A stretch of DNA of 64,000 bases from Microbacterium arborescens (GCA_003339645.1 QNUV01000021.1:1178001-1242000); one strand, 5' to 3'; counted from the stretch's first letter, positions 8,090-16,268 are shown. The notes: generated by a model from the sequence alone, not told the origin. Numbers and translations are program-made.

Positions 8090-8491
8090 TCAATGAAACG
8101 CTTCACGCCACGCCACACCGGGCACGTCGCGAAGGGCCGTGTAGACGGGGATGCCCCGCTCTCGGGCGATCGCGACGTCCTGATCTGCGCCGCGCGACTC
8201 GCCGGGCAGGCGGAGGACCGCGTCGCAACGCTGCAGCAGGCGATGGGCGACCGGGTACATCACCTTCTCGGCCAGGGGGTCGGTGGGACCCGAGGCTCCT
8301 GCACTGGAGAGCACGGGCAGGGCGACCCACTCGCCGATCATCGGGATGTGCCCGGCCTCGAAGAGCGGCCACGCCGCCTCCTCCAGGCGATCCAGGTTGC
8401 GCCGCATCAGGGCAGGGTCGCCGCCGGTGCCCGACGCATAGGGTCCGGCGATGAGGATCATGAGGGAATCGGTCGTGGCTTGTGCGGTCAT
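8090..8491 (-). CDS. DUF4406/nucleoside deoxyribosyltransferase-like protein
   Basis: 133-aa Rossmann-like protein. It starts MILIAGPYASG after ten residues, the nucleotide-binding turn of the DUF4406 and nucleoside 2-deoxyribosyltransferase-like group, followed by a conserved RLPGESRGADQDVAIARERG segment. Its substrate is unknown. The ATG at 8491 is preceded by TACTAT with 6 nt between, an excellent leaderless promoter. It is divergent from the DeoR gene, with both promoters packed into about 45 bp, so DeoR may well control it. Confidence 0.75.
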   Translation of the reverse strand: MTAQATTDSLMILIAGPYASGTGGDPALMRRNLDRLEEAAWPLFEAGHIPMIGEWVALPVLSSAGASGPTDPLAEKVMYPVAHRLLQRCDAVLRLPGESRGADQDVAIARERGIPVYTALRDVPGVAWREAFH

Positions 8492-8503
8492 GGCTCGATA
8501 GTA

Positions 8504-8523
8504 TGCATAAACGTGCATAAACG
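8504..8523. promoter_or_regulatory. Candidate DeoR operator: tandem decamer
   Basis: TGCATAAACG occurs twice back to back; together they also form the dyad ATGCA-TAAACG-TGCAT (8503-8518). It lies between divergent genes and overlaps the -10 box of the minus-strand gene. AT-rich compared with its surroundings. Confidence 0.5.
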
Positions 8524-8536
8524 TGAAGGAGTCGGA

Positions 8537-9292
8537 ATGCTCGCCGCATCGCGAAAAGATCTGCTGCTCGCGCGGCTCCGCGCCGACGGTCGCATCGTCG
8601 CGAAGGAGCTGGCTGCCGAGCTGGGGGTCTCCGAAGACAGCATCCGCCGCGATCTTCGCGAGCTGGATGCCGCCGGCCTCGCGGTTCGCGTCTACGGGGG
8701 TGCGGTTCCGGCGTCGCCCGCGGTCGCCGATTACGCGTCGCGTCAGGCGGTCGCAACCGAGAGCAAGCAGCGCATCGCCCGCTTCGCCGCCGGCCTCGTC
8801 GAGCCGGGGAGCACCGTGATCGTCGACGGGGGGACCACGGCGCTCGCCACCGTTCGAGCGCTCGATCCGGCACTGACGTGCACGATCGTGACCCACAGTC
8901 CGACCGTGGCCGCGGCGCTGCTCGACCACGCGGCCGAGGTCATCATCATCGGCGGGCGGCTATTCAAGCACTCGGCGGTCGCGAGCGGCGCCGCGGCGGT
9001 CGAGGCCGCCCGGATGGTGCGGGCCGACCGCTTCCTGCTCGGGGTCACCGGCATCCACGCCGACGCGGGCCTGACGACGGGCGATGCCGACGAAGCGGCC
9101 ATGAAGCGCGTGCTCGCCGAGCGCGCTGCCGAGACCTACGTCCTCGGCAGCGAGGAGAAGATCGGCGCGGTGTCGCCGTTCACGGTGCTGCCGTTCGACG
9201 AGGTCACGGGGGTCATCGTCGACCCCGCGGCTCCGGCCACCAGCCTGGCGGCCCTCGACCGCCGCGGCGTTCCTTTGCTCCGCGCCGGGTGA
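8537..9292 (+). CDS. DeoR/GlpR-family transcriptional regulator
   Basis: 251-aa sugar-phosphate-responsive regulator. The N-terminal DeoR helix-turn-helix is complete (RKDLLLARLRADGRIVAKEL then SEDSIRRDLRELDAAG, residues 5-45). The C-terminal DeoRC sensor domain shows the IVDGGTTALA and IIIGGRLFKH motifs that bind phosphorylated sugars. The start at 8537 has GAAGGAG upstream; a longer frame begins far upstream, inside the neighbouring gene, and is not credible. It is divergent from the DUF4406-like gene and 117 bp from an SDR gene on the same strand, both possible targets. Confidence 0.88.
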   Translation: MLAASRKDLLLARLRADGRIVAKELAAELGVSEDSIRRDLRELDAAGLAVRVYGGAVPASPAVADYASRQAVATESKQRIARFAAGLVEPGSTVIVDGGTTALATVRALDPALTCTIVTHSPTVAAALLDHAAEVIIIGGRLFKHSAVASGAAAVEAARMVRADRFLLGVTGIHADAGLTTGDADEAAMKRVLAERAAETYVLGSEEKIGAVSPFTVLPFDEVTGVIVDPAAPATSLAALDRRGVPLLRAG

Positions 9293-9409
9293 CGCGTTCC
9301 GGGTGACGCGATCGTCGCAGCTCGCTAGGCTGAGCGCCATGCAATGCCGGTGAACTCGCTTCCGACCCCCATCCGCGCGTCGACGCCGACGTGATCGAAA
9401 GGTTCACCC

Positions 9410-10306
9410 ATGCACGCTTCTTCTGCTGCGCCCGCTCTGCCGCTGTCCGGAAAGACCGCCCTGGTCACGGGCGTCTCGCGCCGCCGGGGCATCGGCTTCG
9501 CCGTCGCCACCACCCTCGCCGGACTCGGCGCGAACGTCGTCATCCATCACCACCGGCCGCATGACCTCGACCTGCCGTGGGGCGGCGACGATCTCGACGC
9601 TGTGCGCGACGGCATCCGTTCTCACCTCGTGGGCGACGCGAGCTTCGCCGACATCGCCGGCGATCTGAGCGTCGCGACGGCGGCGGCCGACCTGGTCGAT
9701 GAGGCGGCCGCGGTGACGGGCGCGCTCGACATCCTCGTGTGCAACCACGCCAAGAGCGGCGACGACGGCAGCATCCTCGATATGACGCCCGAGCGTCTCG
9801 ACGCGTTCTGGGACGTCAACACCCGCGCGACCCTGCTCCTCACCGCGGCGTTCGCCGCCCGCTTCGCCGACGTCCCGTCGGTGCCCCGCCGGCCCGGCGA
9901 CCGGATCTCGGGGTCGAAACCGTACGACGCACCCCGCGGGCACGTCGTGTGGATGACGTCGGGCCAGATCCACGGCCCGATGGTCGGTGAGGTGGCCTAT
10001 GCGACCAGCAAAGCCGCCCTCGCAGGCGTCACCGGAACGGTCGCGGCGGAGCTGCTCGAGCTCGGCATCATCCTCAACACCGTGAACCCCGGACCGGTGA
10101 ACACGGGCTATCTCGACCCCGACACCACCGACCGCTCGCTCGACGACTTCGACGACTTCGACGACTGGCTGGCGACGACGGCGTTCGGACGCGTCGGGCG
10201 TCCCCAGGACCCCGCCGAGCTGATCGGCTGGCTCTGCAGCCCGGCGGGGTCGTGGCTGGTCGGCCAGGTGCTCACGAGCGACGGCGGCTTCAGCCTGGTC
10301 GGCTGA
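9410..10306 (+). CDS. Short-chain dehydrogenase/reductase
   Basis: 298-aa NAD(P)-dependent oxidoreductase. The cofactor motif is TGVSRRRGIGFAVA (TGxxx(x)GIG, residues 20-33), the NNAG position reads CNHAK, and the catalytic YATSK is at about residues 196-200 after the Ser-containing MTSGQIHG strand. The C-terminal VNPGPVNTG fits classical SDRs. An insert near residues 240-255 has the repetitive acidic run DDFDDFDD. The substrate cannot be assigned. It is preceded by the DeoR gene, with a TAGGCT box about 80 bp upstream that may be its own promoter. Confidence 0.85.
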   Translation: MHASSAAPALPLSGKTALVTGVSRRRGIGFAVATTLAGLGANVVIHHHRPHDLDLPWGGDDLDAVRDGIRSHLVGDASFADIAGDLSVATAAADLVDEAAAVTGALDILVCNHAKSGDDGSILDMTPERLDAFWDVNTRATLLLTAAFAARFADVPSVPRRPGDRISGSKPYDAPRGHVVWMTSGQIHGPMVGEVAYATSKAALAGVTGTVAAELLELGIILNTVNPGPVNTGYLDPDTTDRSLDDFDDFDDWLATTAFGRVGRPQDPAELIGWLCSPAGSWLVGQVLTSDGGFSLVG

Positions 10307-10317
10307 GGGGAGGCGCT

Positions 10318-12939
10318 TCAGCGCTTGTTCGTCGCGGCGAGGGCGACGATCTCGCCCCGGGTGGACGCTCCCGTCTTCCGGCGGATGTTGCGGATGTGAT
10401 TCTCGACCGTGCGAACGCTCAGGACCAGCTTGGCGGCGATGTCGCCGTTGGACATGTCGGCCGCGATGAGCTGGACGATCTCGCGTTCGCGCGGTGTGAG
10501 AAGCATCGCCGTGCGGTCGCGCCGCGTCCGTCTGACGTTCGTGTCGGCCAGTTCGCGGGCCGCTTCTCGGCAGGCCGCTGCGCGGTCGTTGTCGCCGTGA
10601 TCTCGGTAGAGGTGCGCGGCGAGGTTGAAGTACTTCAGGGCTTCGGTCGCCATCCCCTCGCTGCGCAGCCCGCGGGCGGCAGCCTCGACTCGGGCCGGGT
10701 CCTGCGCGTGGGCGGCGGCGCGGGCCTCGAGGAAGATCGCGTACATCGGCCCGCCCAAGCGCTGCGGCGGGTCGGCGACCTGCGCGGCGAGCTCGGGGTC
10801 GTAGTGGATGTAGAGGGAGGCGAGCATTGCCAGGTCCGCCGCGAGGCCGTACCCGCGGCGTCGCGCGTCGCGTGTCACCTCGGCGAAGATCTCGGCCGCG
10901 ACCTCGGTCGCCCCGCTGACAGCGACCGAGAACGCCTCCGTCCAGCGCAGGTCGCTCAGCACCATGCCGTCCGACGCCCCGGCGATCTGCGCGGCATGCT
11001 CGCGATACCCCGACGCCGCGCTCTCGTGTCCGGCGCGTGTGGAGATGACCGCCATGAGGACGAGCACCGCCCGGTCGGGCGAGAAGTAGAGGGTCTTGGC
11101 GCTGATCCCGGTCGTCAGGAGGATCGCGAGCGCGTCCTGCGCTTCGTCGAGGTTTCCCAGCGCGAGGTGACCGAGTGTGCCGAGGTAGGAGTGGCACGCG
11201 AACCCGATGCGATCCAGCGCGGAGATGGACCGCTGCGCGCCCGCCGCGGCGATGTCGACGAGTTCGGTGACCCGTCCCGTCGTGTAGAGGACGAGCCCGC
11301 GCATCAGCACGACTCCGACGCGCAACCATGGCCGGAGCTCGTCGTCGAGGCCGTCGAGCACGGTGATGCAGTCGGCGATCCGTCCGGAGACGAGGTGGCA
11401 GGCCGCAAGCAGGACCCCAGCGATGTCGGCGCCGAGCCCGCCCGCGGCGGCCCGCGCGGCGAGCACTCGCTCGTCATCGGGAGTGACTCCCTCGAGCTCC
11501 CAGCGGACAGCGCGGGCGAGGGTGTCGAGCGCCTCGGCGTAGGCGAATCCCGTCGGGACCTTCTCCGTGAGAGGGCGCACGACGTCGGACAGATCGGCGC
11601 CGCGCGATAGAAGCCAGCGCGAGTGGAAATGGCGCAGTGTCAGTTCCGCTTCATGATCCCGGCTGGTGCCGTAGAACAGTTCGGAGCATCGGCCGATGAC
11701 GTCCTCGATCTCGCGCGGGTCGCTCGGCCCCGTCATGAGCAGTCCGAGGTAGCGCACGGCAGCGCCGGGGTCGCCCTCCTCCTGCCATCGCGCCCGCGCG
11801 ACACCGACCTGGACGTCGAAGGCCTCGGTGAACATGCGCGAGACCGCCGGGACGTCCGCCAGCTGCAGCGGAGCCGGTGTCGGTGACGCCGACCGCTGCG
11901 GAACACCGGCGGGGCGGAGCCGCTCGAGCAGCAGGGCGCGAGTCTGCGTGTCGAGACGCGAGCTCTCGTGCGCGAGTCTGTCGGTCGCGTGGCTGAGGAT
12001 GCGCCGGCGCCGAGCCGTCGCGGGCTGATTGCGGAAGTAATCCCCCAGCCCGGGCGGGTGCACAGCGACCATCGCGCGTCGATCGGCACCGACCTCGGTG
12101 ACGCGCACGAGCTGATTGTCCTCCAGCTCCTCGAGCAGGTCGGCGCCCAGGAGGGCCCACGCCGCGGTCACCTCCACCGTTCCCGTCGTGGCGAGCAGCT
12201 CCACGGCATCCCGGATCTCCGGCCGGTAGGAGTAGAGCACCGACTCGTAGGCGCCGCGGGCGTCGTCGGACCAGAGCGCGGGGCCGGAGACCCATTGGTC
12301 CCCCGAGCGCCAGATCAGACCGTGAGCGAGCGCCCCGTCGAGCAGTGCGACCGCCAGACCGGGGATTCCCGCCGAATCCATGTGGATGTGCGCCGAGACG
12401 CTCGGCGCGAGCGATCCGTCGACCCTCTCGTCCAGGAGCGAATGAAGGACATCGAGCCGCAATCCCTCGAGCGCGATCTGCACGACGGGATGGGCGGCCT
12501 TGATCAGCAGGTGCTCGTCCGGGTCGGTCAGCGCGCGGCGGAGAGTCGACGCGACGATCGGGCGTCGCAGCAGCCGGTGCAGCTGGATCAGCGCGGACCA
12601 CGACGCCGAGTCGAGCAGGTCTGCATCGTCGATCATCACGACGCTGTCGCCGCTGGAGAGGTATCGGGCGAGAGCATCGCTGATCGCGGCGGCCGTTCCG
12701 CCCTCCTCTGCGACCGCTCTCCGATACGCGGGCGGGAGGGCCACGCGCAGCGCCTCGAGCGGGGAGTGGGATGCCGTCCCCACCACGTTGAGGATGATGT
12801 AGTCGAGATCGGCGAGGGTGCTCCGCACCTGGCTGAGGATCTCGGATCTGCCCGACCAGCGGATCCCGACGAGTTCGACGCTGGTCCCTTGGCGGAGGAG
12901 TTCGACGATGCGATGCGTCTCATGGGATCTGACGGACAA
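10318..12939 (-). CDS. Large LuxR-family regulator with ATPase-like module
   Basis: 873-aa regulator of the LAL/MalT-like layout. An N-terminal STAND/AAA-like domain (residues ~1-250) is followed by a long helical TPR-like region and a C-terminal LuxR helix-turn-helix, LTPREREIVQLIAADMSNGD...TVENHIRNIRRKTGAS. The P-loop is degenerate (VGIRWSGRSEIL: no Lys), while a Walker B-like VVMIDDADLLD remains, so ATP binding is doubtful. The start chosen is a TTG at 12939 with AAAGGAAG just upstream; the longer frame to 13080 runs into the signal peptidase gene. It is the last gene of the SipW surface-protein cluster, on the same strand, and is the natural candidate regulator of it. Confidence 0.8.
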   Translation of the reverse strand: MSVRSHETHRIVELLRQGTSVELVGIRWSGRSEILSQVRSTLADLDYIILNVVGTASHSPLEALRVALPPAYRRAVAEEGGTAAAISDALARYLSSGDSVVMIDDADLLDSASWSALIQLHRLLRRPIVASTLRRALTDPDEHLLIKAAHPVVQIALEGLRLDVLHSLLDERVDGSLAPSVSAHIHMDSAGIPGLAVALLDGALAHGLIWRSGDQWVSGPALWSDDARGAYESVLYSYRPEIRDAVELLATTGTVEVTAAWALLGADLLEELEDNQLVRVTEVGADRRAMVAVHPPGLGDYFRNQPATARRRRILSHATDRLAHESSRLDTQTRALLLERLRPAGVPQRSASPTPAPLQLADVPAVSRMFTEAFDVQVGVARARWQEEGDPGAAVRYLGLLMTGPSDPREIEDVIGRCSELFYGTSRDHEAELTLRHFHSRWLLSRGADLSDVVRPLTEKVPTGFAYAEALDTLARAVRWELEGVTPDDERVLAARAAAGGLGADIAGVLLAACHLVSGRIADCITVLDGLDDELRPWLRVGVVLMRGLVLYTTGRVTELVDIAAAGAQRSISALDRIGFACHSYLGTLGHLALGNLDEAQDALAILLTTGISAKTLYFSPDRAVLVLMAVISTRAGHESAASGYREHAAQIAGASDGMVLSDLRWTEAFSVAVSGATEVAAEIFAEVTRDARRRGYGLAADLAMLASLYIHYDPELAAQVADPPQRLGGPMYAIFLEARAAAHAQDPARVEAAARGLRSEGMATEALKYFNLAAHLYRDHGDNDRAAACREAARELADTNVRRTRRDRTAMLLTPREREIVQLIAADMSNGDIAAKLVLSVRTVENHIRNIRRKTGASTRGEIVALAATNKR

Positions 12940-13016
12940 GCGCGCTTCCTTTCGGTGCGTGGGCGGTGAGGGCTCTCGATGACCGAGAACCGGGTGCCTC
13001 CCACACACAATCTGGC

Positions 13017-13032
13017 ACTGACCGCTGTCAGT
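13017..13032. promoter_or_regulatory. Dyad between sipW and the LuxR gene
   Basis: Perfect inverted repeat ACTGAC-CGCT-GTCAGT in the 118-bp gap upstream of the LuxR start. It could be an operator or a weak terminator; its small stem makes an operator slightly more likely. Confidence 0.35.
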
Positions 13033-13057
13033 TTTCCAGGACCGCCGTGCTCCCGTC

Positions 13058-13585
13058 TCAGCTGAGCAGCTGCATCTCACGAGGCGACCCCATGTCGACG
13101 CGCTCCGCCTCCGGGCGCGGGCGGCGCCGCTGACCCGGGATGATGAAGAGCGTCAGGGCGAGCGCAGACACCGTCAGACGCCCTTCGATGCTCTGCAGGT
13201 ACGCGAAGGTTCGAGCTGCGATGCCCGAGAGCGCGAAGCGGGGGGTGCCGAGCACCTGCTCCTGCGTGACCGGCTGCGGGTCGCGGCTGCTGTTCGCGTC
13301 GCCGCGAAGCCAGGCGCCGTCCTCCGTCAGAGAGTCGACGCGGTGCACGTACTGGCTCTGCCCCGACCCGAGGTCGAGCGAGGCGACGACGACCTCTCCC
13401 ACTTTCCGGAGCTCGTCTCCGGTCGGGTTCTGTACCGAGAGGACGTCGCCCACCTGGAAAGTCGGCACCATCGAGCCGCTCGAGACCGTCACGAAGCGGT
13501 CGCCGCTCACCGTCGTCCATGCGAAGGGGAGCACCAGCAGGACGAGGAGGAGCACCGCGCTGCTGCGGAGGAATGCGCGGATCAT
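13058..13585 (-). CDS. SipW-type signal peptidase I
   Basis: 175-aa membrane protease removing signal peptides. A hydrophobic N-terminal anchor (LLLVLLVLPFAWTTV) is followed by the catalytic-serine box SSGSMVPTFQVGD, and the general base region is YVHRV: a His replaces the bacterial Lys. This Ser-His type is the ER/archaeal/SipW class. A second hydrophobic segment near the C-terminus (LTVSALALTLFIIPG) gives a two-pass topology. The ATG at 13585 is chosen because GAAAGGAC precedes it. SipW enzymes typically mature the TasA/camelysin proteins encoded beside them, and two such genes lie directly upstream. Confidence 0.88.
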   Translation of the reverse strand: MIRAFLRSSAVLLLVLLVLPFAWTTVSGDRFVTVSSGSMVPTFQVGDVLSVQNPTGDELRKVGEVVVASLDLGSGQSQYVHRVDSLTEDGAWLRGDANSSRDPQPVTQEQVLGTPRFALSGIAARTFAYLQSIEGRLTVSALALTLFIIPGQRRRPRPEAERVDMGSPREMQLLS

Positions 13586-13632
13586 GCGCGGTCCTTTCGG
13601 TCGGTCACGGGTCAAGGTGCGTTCCGGGAAGG

Positions 13633-13667
13633 CTCGGGGGCGGCGCGGGGAGGGCGCCGCCCCCGAG
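13633..13667 (-). terminator. Hairpin between the camelysin-like gene and sipW
   Basis: Perfect 14-bp stem CTCGGGGGCGGCGC / GCGCCGCCCCCGAG with a 7-nt loop, 5 bp after the upstream stop codon. No T-run. Placed inside an operon, it probably acts as a partial terminator or mRNA stabiliser giving more structural protein than peptidase. Confidence 0.65.
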
Positions 13668-13672
13668 GTCGA

Positions 13673-14272
13673 TCACGCCGGGTTCATGTAGCTGACGACG
13701 AAGTCGGCCGTCACGCGGTGCTCGTCACCGGCGTCGCCCTCGAGGACCGTCGGGTCCTCGAGCAGGATGCGCACCGGCACCTGGATCGAGGCGTTGCCCT
13801 CGATCGCGGAGGCCAGGCCGAGGGCCGTCGTGAACTCGACCGGCTCGGCCAGCGTTCCGGCCGCGACCCAGCTCGTGACCTGACCCGAGGCGTCGGTGAC
13901 GCCGTAGCGGACCTGCAGGTTCTGCGCGAGGTTCGGCGAGATGTCGCCGCGCGTCTCGAAGCTGGCCGCGTACTGCGCCGCGTCACCGCCCTTGTTGGTG
14001 ACGGTCCAGGTCGCGTCGACGAACTGGTTGTACTTCGTGGTGTCGAAGACGTGGTCGATCGGGGCGCCGGCGACCGTGAGGAGCGCGCCTCCGATGTCGT
14101 CGATGTCGCTTCCGGGAGCCGTCGCCGAGAACCGGTTGTCCACGATGGACGTCACGTGGTCCCAGTTCGCTCCGACGCCGACCATCCCGACACCGAGGGC
14201 TCCCGCCGCGATCACGGCCAGCAGCTTCTTCCGGTTCTTGTTCGACTGCGTCTTCTCCATCGTCTTCTCCAT
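13673..14272 (-). CDS. Camelysin/TasA-like protein with SipW-dependent alternate signal peptide
   Basis: 199-aa exported protein. The N-terminus is typical of SipW substrates: charged NRKKLL, then AVIAAGALGVGMVGVGANWDH, where cleavage is expected after the hydrophobic stretch. The rest is a beta-rich domain with conserved FDTTKYNQFVDATWTVTNKGGDAA, resembling the TasA/CalY fold. It has no C-terminal membrane anchor, so it should be released or assembled into fibres. The ATG at 14272 is preferred: GGAG sits 6-8 nt upstream; GTG 14284 and ATG 14278 are alternatives, and the codons for MEKT are duplicated. It lies between its anchored paralogue and sipW in the same orientation. Confidence 0.82.
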   Translation of the reverse strand: MEKTMEKTQSNKNRKKLLAVIAAGALGVGMVGVGANWDHVTSIVDNRFSATAPGSDIDDIGGALLTVAGAPIDHVFDTTKYNQFVDATWTVTNKGGDAAQYAASFETRGDISPNLAQNLQVRYGVTDASGQVTSWVAAGTLAEPVEFTTALGLASAIEGNASIQVPVRILLEDPTVLEGDAGDEHRVTADFVVSYMNPA

Positions 14273-14419
14273 CGTCATCTCCACTCGTTTCGTATGGGAA
14301 ACCGCACCCGACCGGGATGTTCTGCCCGGGTCGCCGTTGCTGCGCGGCTAATCAGAGGTTAGGAATCGCGCGGGATCCCTCAGCCGCGAAGCCGGGTCAG
14401 GTGAGTGACGACGAGTGCC

Positions 14420-14462
14420 CACCTAGGTGCGTGCCCCGGGTGGGCGCACGCACACCTAGGTG
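14420..14462 (-). promoter_or_regulatory. CACCTAGGTG hairpin between the two camelysin-like genes
   Basis: Arms CACCTAGGTGCGTGC (14420-14434) and GCACGCACACCTAGGTG (14446-14462). Each arm contains the self-complementary CACCTAGGTG. The right arm supplies the TAG stop of the upstream gene. It could be an intra-operon terminator or a pair of protein-binding sites. Confidence 0.5.
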
Positions 14463-15190
14463 CCGGGTGCGTCGTGATGCTGCTCCCGCCGGCGCAGGAG
14501 GAGGCCGACGACCATGGCGAGCGCGGCCAGGAGCGAGGGCACCAGCCAGATCGACGACGGGGCGCCCGAGGCCGCCAGCCCGTTCCCGTGGCCGGGGGCG
14601 TCGCTCGGCGTGCCCGCGATGTACGACAGCTCGAAGTTCGCCGTCACCCTCTGCGTCTGACCCGACGGCAGATCGGAGGCGTCGCCGAGCGTCACTCGGA
14701 CCGGGATGCTCGTCGAGCCGGGGCCCACCATGGTGGAGGCGCCCGTCACCGTGGAGTAGGGGACGGGATCGGCCAGGGTTCCCGCGGGCAGCCAGCGCGT
14801 CGCCGTCCCGTCCTCGCCGCTGATGCCGTACTCGATCGCGAGGGCTTCGGCGAGCGGCGCGCTCACGTCGCCCACGGTGACGAAGACGCCCTCGAAGCTG
14901 TAGTCCGCCTCCCGGTGCGCGGTCAGCGTCCAGCGAGCCTCCACACTGTCGCCGGGGCGGGCGGTGTCGAAGGAGTGGATCAGCGGCGATCCCTCGAGGA
15001 CGAGGCCGGGCGGATCGGCACGGCCCTCGTCCTGGGTTGCGCTGGCGGGAGCGCCGGCGGCGAACGTCAGCCCGAGAAGGGCTGCCGTGGCGAAGCCGAT
15101 CCGGTGGAGGAGCTGTCCGGAGCGTCGCTCCGGAGCCGCGTTCGCCTTCGGCCTCGGGGCTCGTCGCGGACGTCGTTCTCTGTGTGGCAC
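14456..15190 (-). CDS. Membrane-anchored camelysin/TasA-like surface protein
   Basis: 244-aa paralogue of the next gene. After an Arg-rich head and a hydrophobic signal (FATAALLGLTFAAGAPASA), the ectodomain repeats the same plan: IHSFDTARPGDSVEARWTLTAHREADY, PLAEALAIEYGIS, VPYSTVTGAS and RVTANFELSYI align with the smaller protein. Unlike it, this one ends with a Gly/Ser linker and a transmembrane anchor (WLVPSLLAALAMVVGLLL) plus RRREQ, so it stays on the cell surface and may nucleate or cap fibres. GTG at 15190 is chosen because AGGAGAGGAG lies 6 nt upstream. It is the first gene of the four-gene cluster. Confidence 0.78.
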   Translation of the reverse strand: MPHRERRPRRAPRPKANAAPERRSGQLLHRIGFATAALLGLTFAAGAPASATQDEGRADPPGLVLEGSPLIHSFDTARPGDSVEARWTLTAHREADYSFEGVFVTVGDVSAPLAEALAIEYGISGEDGTATRWLPAGTLADPVPYSTVTGASTMVGPGSTSIPVRVTLGDASDLPSGQTQRVTANFELSYIAGTPSDAPGHGNGLAASGAPSSIWLVPSLLAALAMVVGLLLRRREQHHDAPGT

Positions 15191-15490
15191 GGTGCGCTCC
15201 TCTCCTGTACGAGAGCGCATCGGTCAGCGTCGTGCGGCACGCCCCCATGGACGCGCCGGATCCGCTGCGGCGCTCCGGTCAGATGCTCGCAGGCGTCTCT
15301 GTCTGGCGGCGGACGCCCGGTTCGGATTGCGTGCTCATCGCGGTGCGGCTGAGTGCCGCTCGTCGCGTTCTGAGTGCCGGCCGAAAGCGGAGGGCGACGC
15401 TCCGGGGGCGCCCCCGACCCCCCTTGTTGCTGTTCCGACGCGGAGATACCGTCGCCCCCGAGGGGACGAACCACACGGAATGAGGATTTC
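15191..15490. other. 300-bp divergent intergenic region with tandem CTGAGTGCCG boxes
   Basis: No gene is supported here. It holds two direct repeats CTGAGTGCCG at 15349-15358 and 15370-15379, spaced 21 bp start to start. On the minus strand, toward the surface-protein cluster, they read CGGCACTCAG. A perfect palindrome CGGGGGCGCCCCCG lies at 15403-15416. The same box pair with the same spacing occurs upstream of the Ig-like gene at 34172-34201. Confidence 0.5.
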
Positions 15491-15985
15491 ATGGCCGATC
15501 TGATCGTGATCGCTTTTGACACCGAGGCGGATGCCGAAGCCGCCTACAACGAGATTCAGGTTCTCCAGAACGACCTGGTCGTCGAACTCGCCGGCCTCGC
15601 CCTGGTCAAGGTCGACGACGAGGGGAAGACGAAGGTCGAATACCCCGGCGTCGTCGGGAAGGTGGGAGCCGGCGCCGCGGGCGGAGCGCTGTTCGGGGCG
15701 CTGATCGGCATCCTGTTCTTCGTGCCCATCGCCGGGCTCGTCTTCGGCGGACTGTTCGGGGCGCTGTTCGCGGGCCTCGACAAGACCAATCTGGATGCCG
15801 AGTTCCGCGACCGCGTGAAGTCCGCCGTCTCCGCCGGGAAGTCGGCGGTCGTGCTCTACGCGACGAAGATCACGACGGACAAGTTCGCGTCGGCGCTCGC
15901 CGGCTACAACGGCACCGTCGTGCAGACGTCGCTGTCGGAGAAGGACGAGCGAGAGCTCATCCACGACCTCAGCAGCACGCGGTAA
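15491..15985 (+). CDS. DUF1269 membrane protein
   Basis: 164-aa protein of the DUF1269 family, function unknown. The N-terminal ferredoxin-like half (LIVIAFDTEADAEAAYNEIQ) is followed by a Gly/Ala-rich hydrophobic hairpin (GAAGGALFGALIGILFFVPIAG then GLVFGGLFGALFAG, residues ~57-95) that should insert in the membrane. The ATG at 15491 has GAGGA 5-9 nt upstream; longer frames are unlikely. It is divergent from the SipW cluster and ends at a hairpin terminator. Confidence 0.85.
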   Translation: MADLIVIAFDTEADAEAAYNEIQVLQNDLVVELAGLALVKVDDEGKTKVEYPGVVGKVGAGAAGGALFGALIGILFFVPIAGLVFGGLFGALFAGLDKTNLDAEFRDRVKSAVSAGKSAVVLYATKITTDKFASALAGYNGTVVQTSLSEKDERELIHDLSSTR

Positions 15986-15997
15986 TCCGGAGCGCGT

Positions 15998-16033
15998 CCG
16001 GGTCGGGGTGTCATTCGCCGCACCCCGGCCCGG
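15998..16033. terminator. Hairpin between DUF1269 and XRE genes
   Basis: 13-bp stem CCGGGTCGGGGTG / CACCCCGGCCCGG with one G-U pair and a 10-nt loop, located between convergent genes. Confidence 0.7.
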
Positions 16034-16037
16034 TTCG

Positions 16038-16268
16038 TCAGTCCGCGCGGACCAGCAGGTCGCCGATCTCGCAGTCGAGCGCCCGACAGATCGCGGAGAG
16101 CGTCGAATAGCGGATGGCGCGGGCGCGATCGTTCTTGAGCACCGAGAGGTTCACGACCGAGACGCCGACCATCTCGGACAGGCGCGTGAGGGTCATCCCG
16201 CGCTCGGCGAGCAACTCGTCGAGGCGGCAATGGACCCCGCTTGGGCCGTCGTCGTCTGCCGGGCTCAC
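16038..16268 (-). CDS. Small XRE-family regulator (YozG-like)
   Basis: 76-aa protein that is essentially one helix-turn-helix: RLDELLAERGMTLTRLSEMVGVSVVNLSVLKNDRARAIRYSTL followed by CRALDCEIGDLL. It belongs to the compact Cro/CI-type repressors usually encoded beside DUF2975 membrane proteins. The GTG at 16268 overlaps the stop codon of the preceding DUF2975 gene (GTGA), so the three-gene operon is translationally coupled. It probably represses its own operon through the dyad at 17655. Confidence 0.82.
   Translation of the reverse strand: MSPADDDGPSGVHCRLDELLAERGMTLTRLSEMVGVSVVNLSVLKNDRARAIRYSTLSAICRALDCEIGDLLVRAD

Noticed and set aside
7781-8536. Upstream extension of the DeoR gene to a 503-aa protein
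   Set aside because: The extension lies antisense to two real genes and contains no domain; a ribosome-binding site marks the start at 8537.
9404-11329. 641-aa minus-strand frame across the SDR and LuxR genes
   Set aside because: Out of frame with both real genes and composed of Arg/Gly/Ala shadow sequence.
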